Positions 30,237-37,643 of a DNA stretch of 64,000 nt are shown here, piece by piece; the first letter of the stretch is position 1, and each line of letters begins with the position of its first letter. The notes beneath the pieces are model-generated. The model saw only the letters and a program-made list of their open reading frames with translations, was not told where the DNA came from and made no database searches. Source of the DNA: Vagococcus carniphilus (GTDB taxonomy: Bacteria; Bacillota; Bacilli; Lactobacillales; Vagococcaceae); assembly GCF_014397115.1 (NCBI RefSeq), contig NZ_CP060720.1, positions 1,752,001-1,816,000 on the forward strand, read 5' to 3'. The translations under genes were made by a program, and so were the position numbers.

Positions 30237-30551
30237 ATGGATGTTCAGTTACGAAGGGGATTACTGGATTACTGTGTTTTAGCAGTTTTAAAAGAAGAAG
30301 ATTCTTACGGATATATGATTATAAAAAAAATGGCACCTATACTTGAGATATCAGAATCTACTCTATATCCTATTTTAAAACGTTTAGAGAGTAATGAATT
30401 TGTTTCATCTTACTCAGTAGAACATAACGGAAGACTAAGAAAGTATTATAAAGTAACAGAAAAAGGGACCATACGTTTACTTGACTTCACAAAAGAATGG
30501 GAAGACGTTGAAGCTGTCATTAACTACATTAAAGGAGTTGTCAAAAAATGA
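30237..30551 (+). CDS. PadR-family transcriptional regulator
   Basis: The 104-residue protein has the PadR winged helix (LLDYCVLAVLKEEDSYGYMI at residues 10-29, then ISESTLYPILKRLESNEFV as the recognition helix and GRLRKYYKVTEKG as the wing). It overlaps the next gene by 4 bases (ATGA). The combination PadR, DUF1700 and a DUF4097-like membrane gene is a common envelope-stress type operon in Firmicutes, and PadR usually represses it. Confidence 0.94.
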   Translation: MDVQLRRGLLDYCVLAVLKEEDSYGYMIIKKMAPILEISESTLYPILKRLESNEFVSSYSVEHNGRLRKYYKVTEKGTIRLLDFTKEWEDVEAVINYIKGVVKK

Positions 30552-31123
30552 ATCAATCTGAGTTTTTTATGCTATTAGAAAAGGAATTACACGAACAACA
30601 AATTGAAGAGGCACATACCTATATGACCTATTATAGAGAAATAATTGCTGATTATCTCGAGGATGGTTTTTCAGAAAAAGAAGCCATTCAAAAAATTGGA
30701 ACAATTAACGAGATTATAGAAACAATCAAATTAGAAGCATCTAGTCAAACTGGAGGTAACACTAAAAAAGGACCAATGACTATTTTCCTATTGATTCTTG
30801 GAGCACCACTTTGGGGCGCTATTTTATTATCACTTATTTTACTCCTTTGTTCTGGTATTATTATTTTATGGTGTGTTCCATTAGTATTTGGCTCTCTTAG
30901 TTTTGCTGGTTTGATAACCGGTGTTGTTAGCTTAGCTGGAGCTTCGTTAAATACAGGTTTTTATTATATTATTACTCAATTAGGTGTTGGAATTTTTGCC
31001 TCTGGCTTTGGTATTTTCCTATTAATTGGAACAGTCTACTCTATTAAAATAGTCGTAGATCTGTCAAAAAAATTAGGACGTTTATTAACAACAGTTTTCT
31101 CTCAGAAAGGACGAATTTTCTAA
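30548..31123 (+). CDS. DUF1700 (HAAS-type) membrane protein
   Basis: The 191-residue protein has an N-terminal cytoplasmic helical domain (FFMLLEKELHEQ, DYLEDGFSEKEAIQKIGTIN), typical of DUF1700/HAAS sensor partners of PadR, followed from about residue 75 by three or four membrane helices rich in Gly, Ile and Leu. It overlaps padR by 4 bases and the next short gene by 1 base (TAATG), so the three are one translationally coupled unit. The function in the family is poorly known. Confidence 0.85.
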   Translation: MNQSEFFMLLEKELHEQQIEEAHTYMTYYREIIADYLEDGFSEKEAIQKIGTINEIIETIKLEASSQTGGNTKKGPMTIFLLILGAPLWGAILLSLILLLCSGIIILWCVPLVFGSLSFAGLITGVVSLAGASLNTGFYYIITQLGVGIFASGFGIFLLIGTVYSIKIVVDLSKKLGRLLTTVFSQKGRIF

Positions 31124-31290
31124 TGAACCAATCTAAAGAATTAACTAAAAAAATTATGATTATTAGTGTTGCAATGATGGTTATCGGTTTGGGTGTGGCT
31201 ACTTTAGGTTACTCAATGTCAGGTTTTGACTATACTAAATATAGTACTGATCATAAAAGATGGTATCAGGTTCTTTCAGTACCAAGATAA
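31123..31290 (+). CDS. Short membrane protein in the place of a DUF4097 gene
   Basis: The 55-residue product starts MNQSKELTKKIMIISVAMMV, crosses the membrane once (residues 11-33) and ends FDYTKYSTDHKRWYQVLSVP. In related operons the third gene encodes a DUF4097 protein with this kind of N-terminus followed by 200 or more residues of beta-rich domain. Here a stop follows directly, and a terminator comes straight after it. It is either a truncated relic or a shortened functional form. The start overlaps the stop of the DUF1700 gene. Confidence 0.7.
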   Translation: MNQSKELTKKIMIISVAMMVIGLGVATLGYSMSGFDYTKYSTDHKRWYQVLSVPR

Positions 31291-31322
31291 AAGAAAAGCG
31301 CTTTTTAAGCGTTCTTTTTTTA
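31291..31322 (+). terminator. Intrinsic terminator of the padR operon
   Basis: AAAAGCGCTT, three T, AAGCGTTCTTT then a T run, starting 1-2 bases after the stop codon. Confidence 0.8.
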
Positions 31323-31437
31323 TGCTTTTTTAATGTTTTCAAAATAACACTAATTTTCAATTAACTCTTACTCTATTCGTATTGTGACCTGTTTCATTTC
31401 ATGTTAAAATTACTTTTAGCCTAAGGAGGTTTTTTAA

Positions 31438-32067
31438 TTGAAAGAGGTACTTTTACTATTTGTAGCTTATTTATTAGGTTCGCTACAATCAGGCGTTTGG
31501 ATTGGTCAATTATTTTATAAAAAAGATATTAGAGATTTTGGTAGTGGTAACACTGGTACAACAAATACATTTAGGGTTCTAGGAAAAAAAGCTGGTATTA
31601 TTGTTTTATTCATGGATATTTTAAAAGGAACTCTTGCTACTTCTTTACCATTATTATTTCACCTTGGTTTAAATCCACTTTGGTTTGGTGTTGCAGCTAT
31701 TCTCGGTCATACCTTCCCAATCTTTGGTCATTTTAAAGGTGGAAAAGCTGTAGCAACAAGTGCTGGTATGCTACTAGCCTATAGTCCTCCGTTCTTCATC
31801 TATTCTGCTAGTATTTTTGTTATTATGTTATTTTTATCTAGTATGGTCAGTCTAGCTAGTATGGTTAGTGCTGTTATTATTACCATTTCGACAGTTGTTA
31901 TTCCGCTTATCTTTCCAAGTATATTAGCTTATCAAGATTGGCTTTTAACTAGTTTAGCAGTAGCTATTTCTATATTTATTATTTATAGACATCGTGATAA
32001 TATCAAACGAATTAAAGATGGAACTGAAAGTCATGTGCCTTTTGGTTTAAATAAAAGAAAAGATTAA
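31438..32067 (+). CDS. plsY: Glycerol-3-phosphate acyltransferase PlsY
   Basis: The membrane enzyme transfers the acyl group of acyl-phosphate to glycerol-3-phosphate, the first step of phospholipid synthesis. The 209-residue protein has about five segments and the family motifs LLGSLQSGVWIGQLF (residues 12-26), DFGSGNTGTTNTFRVLGKKAG (split) near 36, and GHTFPIFGHFKGGKAVATSAG (split) near 91. It uses a TTG start at 31438, placed 7 bases after a perfect AAGGAGGT. It is usually next to parE in enterococci but is separated from it by 11 kb here. Confidence 0.97.
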   Translation: MKEVLLLFVAYLLGSLQSGVWIGQLFYKKDIRDFGSGNTGTTNTFRVLGKKAGIIVLFMDILKGTLATSLPLLFHLGLNPLWFGVAAILGHTFPIFGHFKGGKAVATSAGMLLAYSPPFFIYSASIFVIMLFLSSMVSLASMVSAVIITISTVVIPLIFPSILAYQDWLLTSLAVAISIFIIYRHRDNIKRIKDGTESHVPFGLNKRKD

Positions 32068-32105
32068 AAAGAAGAGAAAGCTCAACGCTTTCCCTTCTTT
32101 TTTTG
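32068..32105 (+). terminator. Intrinsic terminator of plsY
   Basis: AAAGAAGAGAAAGC, five bases, GCTTTCCCTTCTTT and a T run. Confidence 0.85.
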
Positions 32106-32118
32106 TATTAAGCGTAAT

Positions 32119-32158
32119 AAAAAAACTTGTAGACTCCATGGTTAGTCTACAAGTTTTA
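32119..32158 (-). terminator. Intrinsic terminator of rpmF
   Basis: AAAACTTGTAGACT, eight bases, AGTCTACAAGTTTT; the minus-strand reading continues into seven T. Confidence 0.85.
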
Positions 32159-32176
32159 ACATTTTCAAAAAATGTT

Positions 32177-32356
32177 TTATGCTTCTTTTGTCATAACATC
32201 TTTACCATCGTAGTGGCCACAAGAAGGACACACGTGATGACTTTTTCTCATTTCACCACAGTTTGAACAAGCTGTTAAGCCTGGAGCTGATAATTTGTAA
32301 TGAGTACGACGTCTATTTTTTTTAGCTTTTGACGTTTTTCTAGCTGGTACTGCCAT
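32177..32356 (-). CDS. rpmF: 50S ribosomal protein L32
   Basis: A 59-residue ribosomal protein that is easily missed because of its size. It starts [20 protein letters not shown] and has four cysteines in CSNCGEM and CPSCGHYDG (residues 30-33 and 43-46), so it is the zinc-binding form. The ATG at 32356 follows GGGAGGTGTAACAAT. It is co-transcribed after the DUF177 (yceD) gene, the standard order in bacteria. Confidence 0.97.
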   Translation of the reverse strand: MAVPARKTSKAKKNRRRTHYKLSAPGLTACSNCGEMRKSHHVCPSCGHYDGKDVMTKEA

Positions 32357-32413
32357 ATTGTTACACCTCCCTAAACAATAAGTGCGTGTTGCAAGAACAC
32401 ATATATTCCAATC

Positions 32414-32977
32414 TTACTCTTCGTCGTCTGTTACAAGTAACTCAGACAATTTCGCAAGACGAGGATCAATCGTTTGTTCTGAATCTTGAATTGGAGAAGT
32501 TTCCATATCATCTTCAGAAAGGACTTGCCAAAAATCACCTTTTGGAAGTTCGGTTGAATTTTGTTCTTCCTTAGTTAGCACTTGTAGTGGTAGGTTGAGT
32601 AGAATATAATCTTCTACTGCTTCTGTTAAATCAATTAAATCCTTTTCTAAAGGCATAATCAATTGTTTATCCTCTTCACTAACATCTACTAATGCGTTAA
32701 TTTGTGCCTCTGTCATGTACTCTTCATCTATTGTTAACGATAAAGGTAAATCAACAGGTTCTAACGAACGAGATGACGGTAATGTGATCACCGTATTAAC
32801 AACCATATGAGCAAGATAACCAGTTGAATCAACTTGAATAAATCCGTTAACGTCAACTTTTTTCAAACTCAAAATAGAAGGTTCTCTTGATTTTAAAGAT
32901 TCTTCTAAATCAATTGTTTCTTCAAATGTTATTTGACTATTTCTGTATTTGTTTAACTCAGCCAAAGCCCACTTCAT
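32414..32977 (-). CDS. yceD: DUF177 (YceD-family) protein
   Basis: The 187-residue acidic protein of the DUF177 family, which is encoded before rpmF across bacteria and plants and is linked with 23S rRNA or ribosome maturation. It begins MKWALAELNKYRNSQITFEE, and the conserved core includes GFIQVDSTGYLAHM near residue 48. The C-terminal EQTIDPRLAKLSELL resembles the usual DPRLAKL end. The role is inferred from the family. Confidence 0.92.
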   Translation of the reverse strand: MKWALAELNKYRNSQITFEETIDLEESLKSREPSILSLKKVDVNGFIQVDSTGYLAHMVVNTVITLPSSRSLEPVDLPLSLTIDEEYMTEAQINALVDVSEEDKQLIMPLEKDLIDLTEAVEDYILLNLPLQVLTKEEQNSTELPKGDFWQVLSEDDMETSPIQDSEQTIDPRLAKLSELLVTDDEE

Positions 32978-33066
32978 TTTACCACCCCTTAAGCAACAAA
33001 AATAATTATACTAGTCTCGTTTTCCTTTGTCAATCAGTTTTTCATTTGTTTTCAAGAAAGAAATAA

Positions 33067-33999
33067 TTAATTAGACAGTCTTCTGTTTTCACCAATCATA
33101 TTGATTTCTTTTGTTAGATATCGGACTCTTTCCATGATTCTTTTCGCTTTTAACGGTTCTTCCTCACCACGCTGAGTCACACTTAAATGCTCTCTTTCTA
33201 ACTGTTTCATATCAAAATTAGAAGAAAAGAAAGTAGGTAACTGCTCTTGCATACGATATTGTAAAATAACACCTAAAATATCATCTCTGACCCAGCTACT
33301 CATGGAATCAGCCCCAATATCATCAATCATTAAGATTGGAGCTCGTTTTACAGCCTCTAACTTCTCTCCAACTGTATCTTTTTGAATGGATTGTTTCATC
33401 TCAACAGCAAATGTTGGGAAATGAACTAAAGTTGTTTGAAATCCTTTTTCAGCTAACGTATTGGCAATCGCTCCAAGTAAGTAAGTTTTCCCAACTCCAA
33501 ATGTGCCTTGAAGATAAAGACCTTGATGGAACCCCTTAGGATTATCTTCAAACTCATCAATAAATTTGACAGCTTCTTGAAAAGCTTCAATTCGTTCTGT
33601 TGTTAGTTCTAATTTATCTAGTCTTGCCTCTCTAATATCTTTAGGCATGTCCATTGCTTTAACTCGGTTTCTGATAATAGCTTGTTCTTGCTTTTGAATT
33701 AAGTTCTCAGTTGGAACATAAGTGACGTCAATGTAGTGAAAGTTCATAAACAAACGAGGTTCATATCCTGGTGCAATCATGGAAGCATCTTTTAACTCAT
33801 ATTTTTTCTTTTCTTGGACAAATTCATAAAGTTTCGCATAACTTTTCACAATATCATCATCAGTTAATTGCTCACGATGTTCAGTGATAAATTCTTGTAC
33901 ATCTTTATCTTGCATCACTTCTTCCATAAGCTTATCTAATTTACTTGTTAAGTTCTTTGACTTTAATGTTCTATCTAAGCCCTTGCCAATATTTTCCAT
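33067..33999 (-). CDS. dnaI: Primosomal protein DnaI (helicase loader)
   Basis: The 310-residue AAA+ ATPase loads the replicative helicase onto DNA with DnaB and DnaD. The N-terminal domain (residues 1-95) binds the helicase. Walker A is QGTFGVGKTYLLGAIA near residue 165 and Walker B is APILMIDDIGADS near 226. The start ATG 33999 shares a base with the dnaB stop, so the two are coupled. Confidence 0.96.
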   Translation of the reverse strand: MENIGKGLDRTLKSKNLTSKLDKLMEEVMQDKDVQEFITEHREQLTDDDIVKSYAKLYEFVQEKKKYELKDASMIAPGYEPRLFMNFHYIDVTYVPTENLIQKQEQAIIRNRVKAMDMPKDIREARLDKLELTTERIEAFQEAVKFIDEFEDNPKGFHQGLYLQGTFGVGKTYLLGAIANTLAEKGFQTTLVHFPTFAVEMKQSIQKDTVGEKLEAVKRAPILMIDDIGADSMSSWVRDDILGVILQYRMQEQLPTFFSSNFDMKQLEREHLSVTQRGEEEPLKAKRIMERVRYLTKEINMIGENRRLSN

Positions 34000-35423
34000 T
34001 ACTTCTCACCTTCTTTAGGTTTGTTTGTTAGCTTATTAAGCTGTTCAGCAAAGAAAGCTTCTTCTTCTTTTGAAAGTCTTGTTTCTTTTCTGTTTGATTC
34101 ATCCTTTGCCCATTCAGGAAGTGTTTCTTTTCTATTATTGCTTCTATTACTATAAGTATTATTTTTTGTTTTATTCTTAGGCTTTTCACGCTCTTTTTGA
34201 AGTTCTTTTACTTGCGTTAAAGCATCTTCTGGCGAAAAAATCTTTTTTTGAGCCCAATCGTTAGCAATTGTCATCATCATATTTTGGTTGATTGAAGCTT
34301 TATTTTGAACAACTAGTGTGTAATGGATCAACACATTTAAAACAGAATCCGGTAAATTAGATTGTGTTTTTAGCTTTTCAATCGTCCATCTCTCATTATC
34401 ACTGACAAAGCCACCTTTTTGCGTCTTTATCGCCTTTAAAAAGATTAAAGGAGGTGTAGTATCACAAGCTATGATTACCTCAATCTCAGCATCAGAAAAA
34501 CCTGTTAAACGTAAAGTATTTTTTCTTAATTGGTCTTTTTCTGTCTCTGTTAATCTAAGTTCTGACTTATTTTGAATGGCTGCTGTTGATTGTTCTTGTT
34601 TCTTTCGACTATGATAACCCTTATAAATTAATTGCTTGAAGTCTTTTTCAATAACTCGATTAGTCACATAATCTACTGATTGTTTCACGTAATCAAACAT
34701 CTCAAGTTCATTGATTCCATATAATTGATGAAATAGCTCAATAGTACGTTTTAGTTCTTTTTCTATTTGTTCTTCATCGATGTGTAAATTTTCGATTAAG
34801 CTATTAAAGAAAATCCAATCAAAGCTCTTAGTTACTAATGGAATCTTTTCGTTTTCTTTTTTTAACGTTACATTTTGTTTAATCTCTTCTAATTCATTTT
34901 CATGACTTGCTAAGTGTGTTGAATTGAAATTAAACACATCTACAAAAGTTTTTGTCACCTCGAGATAATCTTCCATATCTCTTCTTTTAAAGTTAAAGTA
35001 TTCACTTAATGATTCTACTTCTTTGAATCCTAATTTTTCAATTAATAATAAAGATAAAATATCATCATGCAGAAAAACACTTGGTTCAAGTGGTTGTTGT
35101 ATTTCATAAATAAAGTGATTTTCTTGATCTAACTTTTTGACAAATGACTTTAACAAACCTACTGCTTCTAATTTTTCTCTTGCAGCATAAAAACTTGGTA
35201 TCCCAATATTTAGCTGATTAAGCAAGACACTATGCATTTGAGTCTCTTTTTTAGAGCTAATTTTTTCCATAATAAGTAATGTATTTAAAAGCCCTATAGC
35301 ATCGGTACCGACAATCGGTTGATACAACATATTTAGCACCATATAATCCATTTCTGAAATATATTGTGTTTTAATGACTGAAAATTTATCTTTCGGTTTT
35401 AAATGCTCCCATGCTTCACTCAA
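33999..35423 (-). CDS. dnaB: Replication initiation and membrane attachment protein DnaB
   Basis: The 474-residue protein of the DnaB/DnaD family acts in helicase loading in Firmicutes (this is not the E. coli DnaB helicase). It starts MSEAWEHLKPKDKFSVIKTQ and has winged-helix N-terminal and DnaB_2-type C-terminal (about 330-400, KAIKTQKGGFVSDNERWTIE) parts. The tail is rich in Asn, Lys and Glu, as is usual. It follows nrdR after 17 bases and overlaps dnaI. Confidence 0.94.
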   Translation of the reverse strand: MSEAWEHLKPKDKFSVIKTQYISEMDYMVLNMLYQPIVGTDAIGLLNTLLIMEKISSKKETQMHSVLLNQLNIGIPSFYAAREKLEAVGLLKSFVKKLDQENHFIYEIQQPLEPSVFLHDDILSLLLIEKLGFKEVESLSEYFNFKRRDMEDYLEVTKTFVDVFNFNSTHLASHENELEEIKQNVTLKKENEKIPLVTKSFDWIFFNSLIENLHIDEEQIEKELKRTIELFHQLYGINELEMFDYVKQSVDYVTNRVIEKDFKQLIYKGYHSRKKQEQSTAAIQNKSELRLTETEKDQLRKNTLRLTGFSDAEIEVIIACDTTPPLIFLKAIKTQKGGFVSDNERWTIEKLKTQSNLPDSVLNVLIHYTLVVQNKASINQNMMMTIANDWAQKKIFSPEDALTQVKELQKEREKPKNKTKNNTYSNRSNNRKETLPEWAKDESNRKETRLSKEEEAFFAEQLNKLTNKPKEGEK

Positions 35424-35440
35424 AGGTACCGCTCACTTTC

Positions 35441-35914
35441 TTATTCTCTGTTTTCTTTATCAATAACTTCTTGTAATTCTTCCAAGAAAACACTCATATC
35501 TTTAAATTGACGATAAACACTGGCAAACCGGATATAAGCAATTTCATCTAGGTTAACTAAATCTTCCATAACAAATTCACCAATCATTGTCGTAGATACT
35601 TCATTTTCTCCTAATGCTCTGATTCTATTTTCTACATTGTCAACAATTTGTTCCATCTTTTCCATTGGAACTGGTCGTTTTTCTGCAGAACGAACAAGAC
35701 CTCTTAATACCTTATCTCGATTAAATTCTTCTCTTGCTCCATTTTTCTTAACGACTAAAAGAGGGGTTACTTCTACTCTTTCAAATGTTGTAAATCTAAA
35801 TCCACAGTCTTCACATTCTCTTCTTCTTCTGATAGCTCTTCCATCATCAGCAGGTCGACTATCCACTACTCTGGAACCATTAAAATGACATTTTGGACAT
35901 TGCATCTGCTTCAC
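35441..35914 (-). CDS. nrdR: NrdR, repressor of ribonucleotide reductase genes
   Basis: The 157-residue protein has a zinc ribbon ([15 protein letters not shown] and [12 protein letters not shown] at residues 5-46) and an ATP-cone domain ([20 protein letters not shown] near 51), which senses dATP/ATP. It represses nrd genes when dATP is high. The order nrdR-dnaB-dnaI is conserved in Gram-positives. Confidence 0.98.
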   Translation of the reverse strand: MKQMQCPKCHFNGSRVVDSRPADDGRAIRRRRECEDCGFRFTTFERVEVTPLLVVKKNGAREEFNRDKVLRGLVRSAEKRPVPMEKMEQIVDNVENRIRALGENEVSTTMIGEFVMEDLVNLDEIAYIRFASVYRQFKDMSVFLEELQEVIDKENRE

Positions 35915-36012
35915 CTCATCTATTTTTACAGTATTTACTGAAAATCATTTCATTAATAGAGATATTATAACATGTAATAAGGAGAAAGGTATAGTCTGAT
36001 TACTGTTTAGCC

Positions 36013-36053
36013 AAAAACAAAGAGACCAGGCGTACAAATCCTTGTCTCTTTTT
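36013..36053 (-). terminator. Intrinsic terminator after coaE
   Basis: AAAGAGAC (36019-36026) and GTCTCTTT (36044-36051) with a 17-base loop; the minus strand reads into GTTTTTGG. It ends the mutM-coaE unit before nrdR. Confidence 0.7.
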
Positions 36054-36141
36054 AATCAGCTTAAATTTTTAAATCGGCCACTTCATCTGTTTAGTGTAAA
36101 CAAACAGAAAATGGTCCATAATCAAAATAGTAAAATCTAGT

Positions 36142-36753
36142 TTAATTTGAAAATCTAGTTTCTTTAAAAATATCTAACCATCTATCAACTTGTAACTTAG
36201 TATTTTCGATTGTTCCTTCATTATCAATGATAACATCTGATAAAAGAGCTTTATCAACGATTGGCATTTGACTATTAATTCTTGCTAACGCTTGCTCTTC
36301 AGAAATATTATCTCTTAGCGTAAGCCTTGATAATTGTGTTTTTTGACTAACGAAAACAGTCATTATTTCATCACATTTTGATTCATAACTTGCCTCAAAT
36401 AAAAGAGGAATATCCATTATGATCAGCTCATGATGTTCTCTTTTTAGTCTTTCAAGTTCTTCATCCATTTTCAATTCAATTTCTTGTCGTAGAATATTAT
36501 CTAAAATTTCTCTTTCCTTATCATCATTAAAGATAATTTCTCCTAATTTTTTCCGATCCAACTCTCGTTCTTCTGTCAAAATTGATGAACCAAAGTGAGC
36601 GATAATCTTAGACAAACCTGGAGTTCGAGGTTTTACCACTTCCCTAGCAATAGCGTCTGCATCAACTACTGGAATACCTTTTTCTTTAAAACATTGACTC
36701 ACTGCACTTTTTCCAGATGAAATGCCACCTGTTAAACCCAAAATAAAACACAT
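36142..36753 (-). CDS. coaE: Dephospho-CoA kinase
   Basis: The enzyme makes CoA from dephospho-CoA and ATP. The 203-residue protein has the P-loop GLTGGISSGKSAVSQ at residues 6-20, VVDADAIAREVV near 30 and VVDRW-like C-terminal helix DRWLDIFKE. It lies 5 bases after mutM, as in many Gram-positives (polA-mutM-coaE). Confidence 0.97.
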   Translation of the reverse strand: MCFILGLTGGISSGKSAVSQCFKEKGIPVVDADAIAREVVKPRTPGLSKIIAHFGSSILTEERELDRKKLGEIIFNDDKEREILDNILRQEIELKMDEELERLKREHHELIIMDIPLLFEASYESKCDEIMTVFVSQKTQLSRLTLRDNISEEQALARINSQMPIVDKALLSDVIIDNEGTIENTKLQVDRWLDIFKETRFSN

Positions 36754-36758
36754 AATAC

Positions 36759-37598
36759 TTATCCTTTCCTAACTCTATAAATTTGACACATTGGACAATA
36801 ATGAGTTCCTCGCTGAGCTACTTTCTTTTTCAATATCTCATGACCACACCTAGGACAACTTTCTCCATTTTGACCATAAACAAGAAGTGATACTTGAAAA
36901 TTACCAGCATCCCCTAATGCATTCTTATATGATCTAATCGTCGTCCCACCAGCTTCTACTGCTTCTCCTAACACATTAATAATTGCTTGATGAAGTCGTT
37001 TGACCTCTTCCTTAGTTAACGTATTACCTTCTTGTTCAGGGTGAATCTCAGCTCTAAATAATGCCTCGTCCACATAAATATTTCCAAGACCTGTTACTAG
37101 AGTTTGATCTAGTAACAAAGGTTTAATTGCTTTTTTTCGTTTTTTTAATTGTTCTTCAAAATCATCTAATAAAAATAGTTCTTTTACAGGTTCAGGTCCA
37201 AGTTTTTTTAAACCTTTATACTCATGAGCTGTATCTTTTTCCAACAAGACAAATCTCCCAAATTTCCTCACATCTAAATAACGAAGTTCAGTGCCATCAT
37301 TAAATTTAAAAATTACATGGGTATGTTTCATGATTGGATCACTTTGCTGATGGTATTCAAACTTACCTTCCATTCTCAAATGACTAATCATATCAAAGTG
37401 AGTTAGTTTAAAAATTAGGTACTTGCCACGTCGTTCTATTTCTTCTATGGTTTCTCCCATTAGATTAAGTTTAAACTCATCTATGTTTGAATGGTCAATA
37501 ATTCGAGGCCAAAAGACTTCTACTTTAACTATTTTTTTCTTTCGAACAAGATTTTCTAACCCTTTTCTTACTGTTTCTACTTCTGGTAATTCTGGCAT
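36759..37598 (-). CDS. mutM: Formamidopyrimidine-DNA glycosylase
   Basis: The enzyme removes 8-oxoguanine and ring-opened purines from DNA and cuts the abasic site. The 279-residue protein begins MPELPEVETVRKGLENL (Pro2 nucleophile, Glu3), has the helix-two-turn-helix GLGNIYVDEALFRAEIHPE near residue 166, and the C-terminal zinc finger CPRCGHEILKKK...CPMC near 245-268. All catalytic features are present. Confidence 0.98.
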   Translation of the reverse strand: MPELPEVETVRKGLENLVRKKKIVKVEVFWPRIIDHSNIDEFKLNLMGETIEEIERRGKYLIFKLTHFDMISHLRMEGKFEYHQQSDPIMKHTHVIFKFNDGTELRYLDVRKFGRFVLLEKDTAHEYKGLKKLGPEPVKELFLLDDFEEQLKKRKKAIKPLLLDQTLVTGLGNIYVDEALFRAEIHPEQEGNTLTKEEVKRLHQAIINVLGEAVEAGGTTIRSYKNALGDAGNFQVSLLVYGQNGESCPRCGHEILKKKVAQRGTHYCPMCQIYRVRKG

Positions 37599-37643
37599 AA
37601 CAAAACTCCTTATACTAAACGAATTTGATTAGTAAATTCATTA

